Notes: generated by a model not told the origin, from the letters alone. Shown: positions 25,692 through 34,408, counted from the stretch's first letter. The stretch is DNA of 60,935 bases from an uncultured Anaerosolibacter sp. (GCA_937948705.1 CALECF010000011.1:1-60935), one strand, 5' to 3'. A program made the numbers and translations.

Positions 25692-26039
25692 TTATTTTTC
25701 TTTACAAATAAAGTCAACATAGTACTCTCTGTTTTTTATAAGGATTTTATGGTCCACATATTGAAGTTCGAAGTTCATAAAATGGGATTGTAAATCAATA
25801 TTTCTTAGGAAATGTACCGTGGCAACATGGCTTTTCTCATCATCCCAAAATCTTATCAAAATGCCCTTTACCTTTGGCAATTGCACCCTAGATATGGGGT
25901 TATCCTGGGTTGATGGGAAAAAGAGATTGATGACACGGTCGTCAGTATCCATGTACAGATCTATATCACCCTGTTCTTCCCTAAGCACTCTAATTTCATA
26001 ATCACTTTCAAGCTCAAAAATACCTTTTTTATAAATCAT
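25692..26039 (-). CDS. Hypothetical protein
   Basis: A 115-residue soluble protein, mostly alternating hydrophobic and charged residues (Y-E-I-R-V-L-R-E-E-Q-G-D-I-D-L-Y-M-D), suggesting a beta barrel or sandwich. No family was recognised, and there is no signal peptide or membrane segment. It lies directly downstream of the structured intergenic region at 26091-26222 in the same direction. The gene is convergent with the RMD1-like gene, and only about 20 bases separate the two stop codons. Confidence 0.55.
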   Translation of the reverse strand: MIYKKGIFELESDYEIRVLREEQGDIDLYMDTDDRVINLFFPSTQDNPISRVQLPKVKGILIRFWDDEKSHVATVHFLRNIDLQSHFMNFELQYVDHKILIKNREYYVDFICKEK

Positions 26040-26090
26040 TTATGACCCCAACCTTTCCTGAACAAAGTTGCCTATTGGTAATTTGTTTTC

Positions 26091-26222
26091 GCTAGGAAAC
26101 CCTAGGCTTCCTTCGACGGCTACGAGACAGCTCGCTGAGGACCTTCCTGAAAGTGGCAAAGGGGATTCCCCTCTGCACACCCCATATATAGGAAATTGTT
26201 TGACCATAATTTCCTATATATG
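26091..26222. other. GC-rich multi-hairpin intergenic element
   Basis: Five consecutive short-loop hairpins are visible: CTAGG/CCTAG (26092-26105), CGAG/CTCG (26123-26134), AGGA/TCCT (26138-26148), an AGGGG/CCCCT stem extended outward by GTGGCA (26153-26180), and a perfect 15-bp repeat CATATATAGGAAATT (26183-26197 with 26208-26222). The first four are much richer in GC than surrounding DNA. No convincing protein is encoded. It could be a small structured RNA or a dispersed repeat copy; strand is undetermined. Confidence 0.55.
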
Positions 26223-26249
26223 AACAAAAGCATTTCATGCTATAAATAT

Positions 26250-26274
26250 AAAATAGGGCCCATGGCCCTATTTT
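26250..26274 (-). terminator. Terminator of the P-loop ATPase gene
   Basis: A perfect 11-bp stem (AAAATAGGGCC) with loop CAT ends in TTTT on the minus strand and overlaps the stop codon. Confidence 0.85.
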
Positions 26275-26686
26275 ATGCAACGGTGTACTCTTTTAATTCC
26301 GCCGGCAGCTCATAATCATTGCAGCTTACACTTAGAACAAAATCTATATCAAATCTTTGGGAAAGCGTTTTTATCTCCTTCAGTACACTAGGTAATGCAT
26401 CCATGCGAATGTTTGCAATTTTCATTAACCCATCAATAAAAATCGTCTGAATATCATGGTCTTCTGCAATCACACCACACAAAAACCCTAAAAATCCTTT
26501 TGTATCGTTTATAGGATATTCATGCAAGCTAATAAATCGAATCTGATGCTTCAAATCATACATATAACGATTGTCATCATCGATAAAGACCACATTTCCT
26601 AACCTCTCGGCTACCAAATTATTCGCCATTTCAATCATGATCTTCGTCTTGCCAGTACCTAGTCCTCCGGTAATTAACTTAACCAT
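26273..26686 (-). CDS. Small P-loop ATPase
   Basis: A 137-residue protein with a Walker A motif G-G-L-G-T-G-K-T at residues 7-14 and a Walker B-like T-I-F-I-D-G-L near residue 82; L-S-V-S-C-N at 117-122 may be the sensor strand. This is close to a minimal RecA-like core with no other domain. An ATPase or kinase role is likely, but the partner is unknown. A ribosome binding site (GGGGGA) precedes the ATG. It is transcribed away from rlmN's side and ends at a strong terminator. Confidence 0.7.
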   Translation of the reverse strand: MVKLITGGLGTGKTKIMIEMANNLVAERLGNVVFIDDDNRYMYDLKHQIRFISLHEYPINDTKGFLGFLCGVIAEDHDIQTIFIDGLMKIANIRMDALPSVLKEIKTLSQRFDIDFVLSVSCNDYELPAELKEYTVA

Positions 26687-26846
26687 TTTAATCTCCCCCT
26701 TTGGAATTATTGAGTACCTACCATAACATTAAAAAATATATTATATATTCATAATATTCTTTACAGTATTATTCTATAACCCAAAGCGAAATCCTTCTGA
26801 AAAATATAATATTTCATGATAACAACGACATTTTTTTACAAATTAT

Positions 26847-27896
26847 TTACTCTCGATTTTCTGATTGCTCTTTCATATACCTTCTTCTCAATTGGCCGCA
26901 GGCTGCATTAATGTCACTGCCTAGTTCTCTCCTAATGGTAGCTTCTACCCCATACTTTTTGAGAACACTTTGAAACTTCCGTACCCGATCCATCCGCGCT
27001 GATTCATATTTACTTTCATCAACTTTATTGAGTGGAATTAGATTTACATGACATAGTATTCCTTTGATTTTCCTAGCTAGCTCAAGGGCATCTTTTTCAG
27101 AATCGTTCACATCTTGGATCAACGCATACTCAAAGGTAATCCTACGACCGGTGTTATCCACATAATATTTACAGGCTTCTAGGAGATCTTCCATGGGATA
27201 TTTTCTGTTTACAGGCATCATTGTATTTCTTAATGCGTCATTGGGGGCATGGAGAGAAATGGCCAAGGTGATTTGCATTTTACGATCCGCCAAATCCATC
27301 ATGGTGGGCACTATACCGCAGGTAGAGATGGTGATACTTCTTAATCCAATGTTTAGTCCCTCGGGGTGATTGATCAACGTAAGAAATTTCAATATTTGCT
27401 CGTAATTATCCAGAGGCTCCCCACTCCCCATCAACACCACATTAGAAACTCGATCTCCTATATCTCTTTGAATGGCGATGACTTGATCTAAAATCTCCCC
27501 AGCAGTTAGGTTTCGAACCACACCTTCTAGGGTAGATGCGCAGAAGGTACAACCCATTCGACATCCAACTTGACAGGATACACATACTGTATTTCCATGT
27601 TCGTATCTCATAAGCACACTTTCTATAATGTTTCCATCTTCTAATACAAATAAATACTTTCTAGTTCCATCTACTTTAGAAATCAAGACACTTTCTGCTC
27701 TTAAATTCCCAACATAGGCTCTCTCCTTCATCTTTTCCCGCAACTCTTTAGATAGATTCGTCATCTCATCAATGGTCCTCACACCTTTGTGTATCCACTG
27801 AAAAATTTGCTTTCCTCGAAACTTTTTTTCGCCTAAGTCTTCAAGAAAGCTTTCTAATTCCTCTATTGTATATTTTTTTAGATCAATTTTTTGCAT
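26847..27896 (-). CDS. rlmN: 23S rRNA (adenine-2503-C2)-methyltransferase
   Basis: A 349-residue radical SAM methyltransferase that methylates C2 of A2503 in 23S rRNA and A37 in some tRNAs. The cluster motif C-R-M-G-C-T-F-C is at residues 112-119, followed by M-G-S-G-E-P-L-D-N-Y. The catalytic Cys near the C-terminus is present in D-I-N-A-A-C-G-Q-L. The N-terminal K-x-F-R-G-K-Q-I-F-Q-W-I-H segment is the RNA-contact domain. The length is normal. Nothing suggests the Cfr subgroup. It lies alone, after two small genes transcribed in the same direction. Confidence 0.96.
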   Translation of the reverse strand: MQKIDLKKYTIEELESFLEDLGEKKFRGKQIFQWIHKGVRTIDEMTNLSKELREKMKERAYVGNLRAESVLISKVDGTRKYLFVLEDGNIIESVLMRYEHGNTVCVSCQVGCRMGCTFCASTLEGVVRNLTAGEILDQVIAIQRDIGDRVSNVVLMGSGEPLDNYEQILKFLTLINHPEGLNIGLRSITISTCGIVPTMMDLADRKMQITLAISLHAPNDALRNTMMPVNRKYPMEDLLEACKYYVDNTGRRITFEYALIQDVNDSEKDALELARKIKGILCHVNLIPLNKVDESKYESARMDRVRKFQSVLKKYGVEATIRRELGSDINAACGQLRRRYMKEQSENRE

Positions 27897-27949
27897 CCTC
27901 TTTACTCCTTGTCTATCCGTCTTTATATTATTATTTCCTTTTTGAGGTA

Positions 27950-27989
27950 AATAAAAACCTTAGGAAAGATTCTTCCCCAAGGTTTTATT
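27950..27989 (-). terminator. Terminator after the 138-residue hypothetical gene
   Basis: An imperfect long stem pairs AATAAAACCTTGGGGAAGA with its partner across a short loop and continues into TTTTT on the minus strand. Confidence 0.7.
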
Positions 27990-28401
27990 CCTGTTCCTTG
28001 TATTCTTCTTTTTTATCCTTTACAGCCTCATAAGCCTCATCAAGAGTAACTCTGTGTTTCCTCAAAATTGTATTCAAAAGATTTTCCATTCCTTCTTGGG
28101 AGTCTATAAATCTGAAGGACACTTCCCAAACAGGATTATAGCCCTCTAACTCCTCGATGGATAGGACGGTATCCTTCAGGGCATCCATGTCATAATAATC
28201 GAGAATTGCATCGTATTCCCAATCTTCCACGTCCCGATCCGTTGTGAGCTTCAAATATACTAAATCCTGTCCCTCTTTATGTACTAAATAAATGCCCTCA
28301 ACCAGGTTACCATGTTCCTGAATGGTATAGCTTCCAACCTCATTTGACAGCACACCTGTTTCAGCATCTTTTTGCATTAACATCAATACCAAAGTTTCCA
28401 A
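27985..28401 (-). CDS. Hypothetical protein downstream of the DUF1292 gene
   Basis: A 138-residue acidic soluble protein with many paired Asp/Glu residues (D-R-D-V-E-D-W-E-Y-D-A-I-L-D-Y-Y-D). It looks like a mixed alpha/beta domain ending in a charged helix (EAVKDKKEEYKEQE). I recall similar proteins only as conserved clostridial hypotheticals. It starts 18 bases after the DUF1292 gene, so the two are probably one operon. No motif indicates an activity. Confidence 0.65.
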   Translation of the reverse strand: METLVLMLMQKDAETGVLSNEVGSYTIQEHGNLVEGIYLVHKEGQDLVYLKLTTDRDVEDWEYDAILDYYDMDALKDTVLSIEELEGYNPVWEVSFRFIDSQEGMENLLNTILRKHRVTLDEAYEAVKDKKEEYKEQE

Positions 28402-28419
28402 CGTATTTCCTCCTAGGTC

Positions 28420-28665
28420 CTACTCCACATCAAAAAGAGATTCATATTCTTCTAATACTCTTTCAAATTCATCATCATCATCTACAACCACATACTCTTC
28501 TTTTCCTTCAACCTCTATCACCTTATAGACAAATGCATCTTCTTCGTCGCCTAGGGGTGCTAAAAGAGCATATCGCTGATCATCAAGCTCTACATAATCA
28601 ACTACTTCAAATTCCAAATCTTTTCCATCCTCATCTACAAAAGTTACTATTTTTTTCTCATCCAT
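28420..28665 (-). CDS. DUF1292 domain protein
   Basis: An 81-residue acidic protein matching DUF1292 (YrzB-like): I-V-T-F-V-D-E-D-G-K-D-L-E-F-E-V-V-D, Y-A-L-L-A-P-L and V-Y-K-V-I-E-V, ending with an Asp/Glu-rich tail. In many Firmicutes such genes sit near alaS, ruvX and mltG; here it instead precedes a small hypothetical gene and rlmN. The function is unknown. AGGTGG lies before the ATG. Confidence 0.88.
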   Translation of the reverse strand: MDEKKIVTFVDEDGKDLEFEVVDYVELDDQRYALLAPLGDEEDAFVYKVIEVEGKEEYVVVDDDDEFERVLEEYESLFDVE

Positions 28666-28771
28666 GGTAATCCACCTCTCTTATTTCTGTATAATGATTA
28701 TACCTATAAACTGTCCAGAGGTCTAGTAAATTATGAATTGATTTTTTCTAATCCGTAAATTTTTAAAAGCC

Positions 28772-29692
28772 CTATTTGTTTTTGCTCAAGATACCCTCAG
28801 AAACGCTTTTTAGCTTTGTATTTAAATACACACCTGTTATGATAATCCCAGCACTCAAGAGCTTGATGCCAGTGATCTTTTCGTGTAGTATCAGTGCTGA
28901 TAAAATAATAGAGAATACGGGTACTAAGTTAATAAAAGCCGCAGTTCTGCTGGCACCGATGGTCTTGATAGAAATTTGCTGTACCAAATAACCGATAACC
29001 GATGCAAAAATAGCCATATATAATACAGAAGTCCATCCCATCCAAGTTACTTTCGGAAGATATACCAAGGGTTTCTCCCATAGGACGAAGGGAATCAATA
29101 GAATGAGGCATACTAAAAAGCTATAGGAGGTTAAGATCAATGGGGAATATCGATCCATAATTTTTCGACTTATGATAGAATAAACGGCCCAACACACCAC
29201 CCCTCCAAGCATCAATAAATCTCCTATATTAAAGGATAAGGTTGTAAACACAGATATGTCTCCATTTGAAACCGTCAATGCAATCCCTGAAAATGCCAAT
29301 AGAATTGCTGCAAATCGCTTGATGTTTAGTTGTTCTTTCAAAAATATCGAAGCCAAGATACTAGTAATCAAAGGATTGGTTGCGCCGATCATGGATGAGT
29401 TCATGGCAGAAGTATATTTAAGGGCACTAAAAAATAATACATGATAGCCAAACATACCGATGAGCCCCAATGTCAACATGTATGGCCAATCTGCCTTCTG
29501 TAACCGCCAGCTTTTTTCTTCATATTTGATCATGACGGCAAAAATAACGATGGTAGCAAATAGGAATCTAAAAAACGCTAAAGAAAATGGCGGAAATTCC
29601 CGTATGCCAATTTTTCCAGCAATAAATGCTCCCGCCCAAAATACAGTACATAAAACCATGAGCATGTATATTTTCTGCTGATTCTTCTCCAT
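28772..29692 (-). CDS. DMT superfamily (EamA) permease
   Basis: A 306-residue membrane protein with 10 predicted segments in two EamA repeats. The first repeat has F-W-A-G-A-F-I-A-G-K and P-P-F-S-L-A-F-F-R-F; the second has W-A-V-Y-S-I-I-S-R-K and a conserved I-G-A-S-R-T-A-A-F-I-N-L-V-P-V-F, typical of these drug/metabolite exporters. The substrate is unknown; amino acids and nucleobases are common in the family. It is monocistronic. Confidence 0.88.
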   Translation of the reverse strand: MEKNQQKIYMLMVLCTVFWAGAFIAGKIGIREFPPFSLAFFRFLFATIVIFAVMIKYEEKSWRLQKADWPYMLTLGLIGMFGYHVLFFSALKYTSAMNSSMIGATNPLITSILASIFLKEQLNIKRFAAILLAFSGIALTVSNGDISVFTTLSFNIGDLLMLGGVVCWAVYSIISRKIMDRYSPLILTSYSFLVCLILLIPFVLWEKPLVYLPKVTWMGWTSVLYMAIFASVIGYLVQQISIKTIGASRTAAFINLVPVFSIILSALILHEKITGIKLLSAGIIITGVYLNTKLKSVSEGILSKNK

Positions 29693-29766
29693 ACCGTTCC
29701 CCCCTTTATTATCTTCTAATCCTATTGTACAGTAGAAATTCTATTTCTATCAACATAAAAGAAAAA

Positions 29767-29783
29767 GCCCTAATACTTAGGGC
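29767..29783 (-). terminator. Terminator of yajQ
   Basis: A 7-bp stem GCCCTAA/TTAGGGC with a 3-base loop is followed by TTTTT on the minus strand. Confidence 0.8.
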
Positions 29784-29793
29784 CACATCATCG

Positions 29794-30288
29794 CTATGAT
29801 CTAAAATTTGTAAACTGCAATTCCACACCAAGATCTTTTCCTTTTAACATTTGGATGACAGCCTGTAAATCATCTTTATCCTTGGCTGTTACACGTACCT
29901 GATCGTCCATGATCTGAGCCTGCACTTTAAGCTTTGATGACTTAATAGCAGCTACCACATCTTTTCCTTTTTCCTTTGAAATCCCTCTTTGAATTTTTAT
30001 GATTTGTCGTTCCAGTCCTCCAGATCCGGGCTCTATTTTCCCGTAGTCCAGTGACTTTAATGGTACATTTCTTTTCGCCAGTTTTGATTGTAATATATCT
30101 ATGATGTTCTTAATTTTGAACTCATCTTCTGCAACAATCTTAATTTCATCTTTATCTAGATCTATGTCTGCCTTACTTCCTTTAAAATCATATCTTTGGG
30201 CTAGTTCCTTTTTTGCTTGGTTTACTGCATTATCTACTTCTTGAAGATTTACTTCTGAAACCACATCGAATGAACAGTTACTTGCCAT
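29794..30288 (-). CDS. yajQ: YajQ family nucleotide-binding protein
   Basis: A 164-residue protein matching YajQ: S-F-D-V-V-S-E-V at the start, [29 protein letters not shown] and F-T-N-F-R at the end. Members form two ferredoxin-like domains; in Xanthomonas the relative Bsp/YajQ binds cyclic-di-GMP, but the ligand in Firmicutes is not settled. ATG at 30288 is chosen because AAGGAGG lies 8 bases upstream and the product starts at the family's normal point. It has its own terminator. Confidence 0.92.
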   Translation of the reverse strand: MASNCSFDVVSEVNLQEVDNAVNQAKKELAQRYDFKGSKADIDLDKDEIKIVAEDEFKIKNIIDILQSKLAKRNVPLKSLDYGKIEPGSGGLERQIIKIQRGISKEKGKDVVAAIKSSKLKVQAQIMDDQVRVTAKDKDDLQAVIQMLKGKDLGVELQFTNFRS

Positions 30289-30486
30289 GAAATATCCTCC
30301 TTTGTTTCTTGATCCATCCACAATTACTATTTTAATGAATTCTTGGAATAATTGCAATTATTATCTTCCTTTTTTCCCATACTTATACAATTTTAGAGTT
30401 GAGAACCTTCCCATCCCCACATCTTCCCGTATCCTCTAGAAAATATTTCCCAAGAAATAGAATATTCTCATAATAAAAAACTTTCA

Positions 30487-30651
30487 TTAGATATTCTCCT
30501 GGAAGCCTACTGATAAGTCTTTATGGATCTCATAATTCGCGATCACCGCGCTGTATAAGATCCCAGGCTTATAGGTTCTGCTTCCAAAACATCCAACAAA
30601 AGTTCCAACCGAAGAAAACTGTATTTTAATAATATCTATTGATATAGTCAT
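30487..30651 (-). CDS. Candidate 54-residue open frame overlapping the upstream gene
   Basis: A frame starting at ATG 30651, inside the end of the preceding small gene, stays open to 30487 and would give MTISIDIIKIQFSSVGTF followed by a Gly/Ser/Tyr-rich tail. The composition is plausible for a protein and the 26-base overlap would allow coupling, but the ribosome binding site (GGAAAA) is weak and I recognise no family. It may equally be chance in an otherwise unexplained stretch. Confidence 0.25.
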   Translation of the reverse strand: MTISIDIIKIQFSSVGTFVGCFGSRTYKPGILYSAVIANYEIHKDLSVGFQENI

Positions 30652-30835
30652 TTTCCAATTCAATCATTCGCTTAAGGCTAGTTTCTTGATTCGTTTCAGC
30701 TCTGCATTCTAGGTATATTCGATCTCCAATTTTTGCACCTTCGGGGATCATCTGAACTGGTATAATGACGGTATAGTTCTTGTCTGTCATAATTGTCGCC
30801 GTATCTCCATGAATTTCTTGGAGCTTTGCCACCAT
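30626..30835 (-). CDS. Small hypothetical protein
   Basis: A 69-residue protein if started at ATG 30835, which has GGGAG about 9 bases upstream; an in-frame ATG at 30853 would add six residues. The sequence alternates like a small beta barrel (T-A-T-I-M-T-D-K-N-Y-T-V-I-I-P-V), then I-G-D-R-I-Y-L-E-C and a helical tail. I do not recognise the family. It is downstream of lytR in the same direction, about 100 bases away. Confidence 0.5.
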   Translation of the reverse strand: MVAKLQEIHGDTATIMTDKNYTVIIPVQMIPEGAKIGDRIYLECRAETNQETSLKRMIELENDYINRYY

Positions 30836-30957
30836 TTTACTCAACTCCCTCATATGATCTTCTACTTTATAATAAAAGATTTTTCCAGGGAGATGGGTAT
30901 TCTATCATAGAACGATAAAATCTAAGCATAAGCTACCTTTAATCTGATATAAAACGG

Positions 30958-31725
30958 TCACAAGCCGATGGCGTTACGAAAACTCTTAATGTAGGTCCTG
31001 CTTACAGGAATTTCGTCCCTACAATTCTTCATTTGAATTAAGAAAGTATTGTTAAACCAAAGCTTTATTTCATCAATATTGCCCAGATTTACAATGTATG
31101 CTCTATGGGTTCTTAGAAACTTATCCGTAGGCAGTTTTGATTCTAAGTCCTTTAGGTTCATATATGCAATATAATTTCCATGCTGCGTATGAACAGTACA
31201 CTGCCTTCCGTCCACAGAGATGTACAAAATTTCATGGTAATCAATAATCTTGATCCGTTCGCCTTCCCATACAGCCAGTTTGTCTGCAAGCTTTAAATTA
31301 AATGTCTGGTGCAACATTTTCTCAACATCTTTTTCAGATAGTTCCTTCGTGGTTCTTCCTCTTGTTTCGATACGATTCATAATTCGAATAATGGTAGTCT
31401 CAACCCGGTCTTCTTGAAAGGGTTTTAGTAGATAATCTATAGCATTTACTTCAAAAGCTTCCAAGGCATATTTGTCATAACCCGTAGCAAAAACAATCAA
31501 AGGCGATGTGGGCAGGGTCATTATTTCTCGGGCTGTTGCCATACCATCTCTATTGGTCATATGTATGTCTAAAAAAACAACATCTGGTTGCAGCTTTTTC
31601 ACCAGTTCTAAGGCTTCCTCTCCATCATAAGCTTCACCAACAACCTCAATCTCAGGATATTGACTTAATAAGAACCGAAGCTCCCTCACCGCAGGCATCT
31701 CATCATCTACAATAATTGTACGCAA
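30958..31725 (-). CDS. lytR: LytTR family response regulator
   Basis: A 255-residue response regulator. Residues 1-120 are a receiver domain with the acidic pair D-D-E (7-9), phospho-acceptor Asp53 in V-F-L-D-I-H-M and Lys near 103 in Y-L-L-K-P-F. Residues ~150-250 are a LytTR DNA-binding domain (Y-I-S-V-D-G-R-Q-C-T-V-H-T, F-L-R-T-H-R-A-Y-I-V-N). It starts 15 bases after lytS, so the two form an operon. Such pairs often control lrgAB/cidAB or pyruvate-uptake genes, but no such target lies in the window. Confidence 0.93.
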   Translation of the reverse strand: MRTIIVDDEMPAVRELRFLLSQYPEIEVVGEAYDGEEALELVKKLQPDVVFLDIHMTNRDGMATAREIMTLPTSPLIVFATGYDKYALEAFEVNAIDYLLKPFQEDRVETTIIRIMNRIETRGRTTKELSEKDVEKMLHQTFNLKLADKLAVWEGERIKIIDYHEILYISVDGRQCTVHTQHGNYIAYMNLKDLESKLPTDKFLRTHRAYIVNLGNIDEIKLWFNNTFLIQMKNCRDEIPVSRTYIKSFRNAIGL

Positions 31726-31740
31726 TTGATCATCCCCTTT

Positions 31741-33429
31741 CTATCGTTCGTTCCTGGGAACCATAAAATGAACTTTGGTACCTTTTCCAACCTCACTCAT
31801 GATGGACAACCCATAGCCGACGCCATATATATTTTTAAGTCGCTTGTCAACATTACGAATGCCAATTCCACTTTTCCCACAAGTTCCATTTAAAATACTT
31901 ATTATTCTTTTTTCATCCATGCCGATCCCATTATCCTTTATAGCAATGTGGGTTCCAATTGTATCCTGAGTCGCTATAATTTGAATAGTCCCGCCTCTCT
32001 TAAGGGAGAGCAAGCCGTGTTTTACAGCATTCTCCACGATGGGTTGAATGATTAAAGGCGGCAGTTGGCATCGTATATCTTGCCCAATATCATATTCAAC
32101 CTTTATTCTATCAGTGAATCGTGCTTCTTCTATAGCCAAATAAGATCTTACATTCTTGATTTCATCGTAAAAGTCGATAAATCCATCTACTTTTTGCAGG
32201 TTATTTCGAAAATAATTGCCTAGGTCTATGAGCAGCTTTCTAGCGATTGCAATATCCGTCCGCGTATATGAGATAATCGTATTTAAAGCGTTAAATAGAA
32301 AATGGGGATTGATTTGGGCCTGTAATGCCTTCAACTCTGCTTTTTCTAATAACCTAACTTTTTCATCTGCCTCACTGATTTCAAGTTGGGTTGAGAACAA
32401 TTGGCCTAGCCCCAGGGCCAATTGAATATCCACAGATGTAATACTATTTTCTGTTTCCTTATATAAAACTAAAATCCCAACAATTTCCTCTTTCATTTTT
32501 AGGGGTATGGTCACTGCTGCCATGAGTGGACAGTCTACATTGCTGCATCCAATTTCTTTTTTACTTTGGAGCACTCCATAGATTCCCGTGTCTAAAACCG
32601 TCCTTGTGCTTTGATTCATAATATAATCCTTTGGTTTATGATGATCTATGCCCAAACCTACATGGGTAAGAATAATATCTTCTTTTGTGATGGCCACAGC
32701 AGCAATATGATCTACCATTTGATAAATTATTTCACCCGTTTGATGGGCATTTTCATAATCTAACCCGTGCTTCAAATAAGGTAAAGTTTTGCTTGCAATT
32801 TCTAAGGCCAACTGAGCCGTTTTGGCGCCAATACGATCCTGTTCTTGATAAATATTGTCTAGAATCGAAATAAATATCGCAACACCAAAGGAATTTACGG
32901 CGATCATAGGAATTGCTATAATTTTTACCAAAGTCCATGCCGCCTCAAAAGGTCTAGCAAAAAGTAAAATCATGCTAAAAAGAAGTATTTGAGAACCAAG
33001 GCCTACGAGAAAACTATACGTCCCTTTTTTTTTCTGTTTCATAAAGTGGGGGTTTATCAAACCGCTAATCGTACCAACAACCAAGGTTGTAATGGCACTG
33101 GCAGGTGCCACATACCCCCCCATATACAATCGATATATACCCACGACCATGCTCGTTCCAATCCCGACCTCTGGTCCTCCTAGCAAACCTGCTGCTACGA
33201 CCCCTATAATACTGCTATTTGCAATGGCATTATGAATAGGGATTCCAAAGTAAGTTCCTACGATTCCGAATATTGAAAAAATAATTGTTAAAAAAAATTT
33301 ATCTTTTACCATGAGTTTGTTTTTCACCAGTGTCATCCTAAAAAGCTTTGTTTTTGATAGCAGAAACGCCACCACCAAAATAACAGATATTTTATCGGTT
33401 AATGTCCCCACAATTTCAAAGTTTCCCAT
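31741..33429 (-). CDS. lytS: LytS-type sensor histidine kinase
   Basis: A 562-residue sensor. The N-terminal ~190 residues form six membrane segments of the 5TM-5TMR_LYT type, including the conserved G-T-Y-F-G-I-P and N-S-S-I-I-G-V-V-A-A-G-L-L-G-G-P. A GAF-like domain covers ~220-350. The His_kinase region has Q-A-Q-I-N-P-H-F-L-F-N-A-L-N-T with the phosphorylated His, and the HATPase domain carries I-I-Q-P-I-V-E-N-A-V-K-H-G and D-N-G-I-G-M. The start at 33429 is spaced properly from GAGGGGG; an in-frame ATG at 33444 overlaps it. It is the partner of lytR. Confidence 0.92.
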   Translation of the reverse strand: MGNFEIVGTLTDKISVILVVAFLLSKTKLFRMTLVKNKLMVKDKFFLTIIFSIFGIVGTYFGIPIHNAIANSSIIGVVAAGLLGGPEVGIGTSMVVGIYRLYMGGYVAPASAITTLVVGTISGLINPHFMKQKKKGTYSFLVGLGSQILLFSMILLFARPFEAAWTLVKIIAIPMIAVNSFGVAIFISILDNIYQEQDRIGAKTAQLALEIASKTLPYLKHGLDYENAHQTGEIIYQMVDHIAAVAITKEDIILTHVGLGIDHHKPKDYIMNQSTRTVLDTGIYGVLQSKKEIGCSNVDCPLMAAVTIPLKMKEEIVGILVLYKETENSITSVDIQLALGLGQLFSTQLEISEADEKVRLLEKAELKALQAQINPHFLFNALNTIISYTRTDIAIARKLLIDLGNYFRNNLQKVDGFIDFYDEIKNVRSYLAIEEARFTDRIKVEYDIGQDIRCQLPPLIIQPIVENAVKHGLLSLKRGGTIQIIATQDTIGTHIAIKDNGIGMDEKRIISILNGTCGKSGIGIRNVDKRLKNIYGVGYGLSIMSEVGKGTKVHFMVPRNER

Positions 33430-33513
33430 AGACTCCCCCCTCATTTAATTCCATTTTATCATATTCCAATGATTTTAGAAGGAATATTCAAACACTTCCC
33501 TATTAAAGCATGT

Positions 33514-33570
33514 AAAAAGGGGCTGTCTCAACCCTAGATAGTATTATCTATTTTGAGACAGCCCCTTTTT
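33514..33570 (-). terminator. Terminator of the parvulin gene
   Basis: Perfect 17-bp arms (33514-33530 with 33554-33570, core GGGGCTGTCTCA) enclose a 23-base loop with its own small hairpin. On the minus strand it ends in TTTTT. Confidence 0.85.
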
Positions 33571-33572
33571 TA

Positions 33573-34331
33573 TTACTTCAACAATTCTTCATTGATGGTA
33601 ATTTCATACTTATTTTTTAGTTGATTTGTATATTCTCTATATACTTGATTCTGCTTATTTCTAAGAAGATAATCCTGAATCTGTCCCTTCACTTCATCAA
33701 ACCCAATGGCCTGAGGATCTTTTTTCTCTTCAACCTTGATAATATGATATCCAAACTGAGTTTTTACTAGGCCGCTTACCTCGCCCACTTCTAATGCAAA
33801 GGCAGCCTCTTCAAACTCTGGTACCATTTTCCCCTTTTCAAAGTAGCCTAAATCTCCACCCTGAGTTCTCGAAGGACACTCAGAATATTGAGTTGCAGCA
33901 TCCTCAAAACTCTTACCACCACTTATCTCATCTAAAATCATATTCCCTGTTGCTTCATCGTTGGTTAGGATATGGCGGGCACGCATGGATTCCTCAGCAA
34001 CAAATTGCTCTGGATGCTCATCATAATACGCCCTTACCTCATCCTCAGTTAGGGTTACACCCTTCAATAGGTGATTGATAGCATATTGCTTGAGAAGATT
34101 TTCCTTCATGGTTTCTACTTCCTTTAGGAAGTGCTCATTCTGATCCAAACCATTCTCTTTAGCATCTAAGTATAGCATTTCCTGCGTAACCATTTCACTT
34201 AATATATGTTTTCTTCCCTCTGGTGTATTAAACTGCGCAGCTTGGTTTTTTGGTGCATGCTGTAGTGCAATATTTAAATCATCCTTGGTAATTTCTTTGC
34301 CACCCACTGTAGCAATAATCTGTTTCGTCAT
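33573..34331 (-). CDS. Cytoplasmic parvulin-type peptidyl-prolyl isomerase
   Basis: A 252-residue protein with an N-terminal SurA/trigger-type helical region (residues 1-110) and a parvulin domain at ~115-210: R-A-R-H-I-L near the start, F-E-D-A-A-T-Q-Y-S-E-C-P-S, G-G-D-L-G-Y-F-E-K-G-K-M-V-P-E-F-E and F-G-Y-H-I-I-K-V at the end. Unlike PrsA it has neither signal peptide nor lipobox, so it acts in the cytoplasm, probably helping folding. It is monocistronic with a strong terminator. Confidence 0.9.
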   Translation of the reverse strand: MTKQIIATVGGKEITKDDLNIALQHAPKNQAAQFNTPEGRKHILSEMVTQEMLYLDAKENGLDQNEHFLKEVETMKENLLKQYAINHLLKGVTLTEDEVRAYYDEHPEQFVAEESMRARHILTNDEATGNMILDEISGGKSFEDAATQYSECPSRTQGGDLGYFEKGKMVPEFEEAAFALEVGEVSGLVKTQFGYHIIKVEEKKDPQAIGFDEVKGQIQDYLLRNKQNQVYREYTNQLKNKYEITINEELLK

Positions 34332-34408
34332 GCCTAGTCTCCTTTATGAATTATTTTTCTATTCTATCATAGCATACTGCTCTAAATCCGTCTAACATCC
34401 CTTTTGGG

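Noticed and set aside
26092..26280. 62-codon minus-strand frame across the hairpin block
   Set aside because: It runs through palindromic DNA and a terminator, with an Arg/Ser-rich product and no ribosome binding site.
33514..33570. Long GGGGCTGTCTCA inverted repeat as an insertion-sequence end
   Set aside because: No transposase or target duplication is near; its place after a stop codon and its T run fit a terminator.
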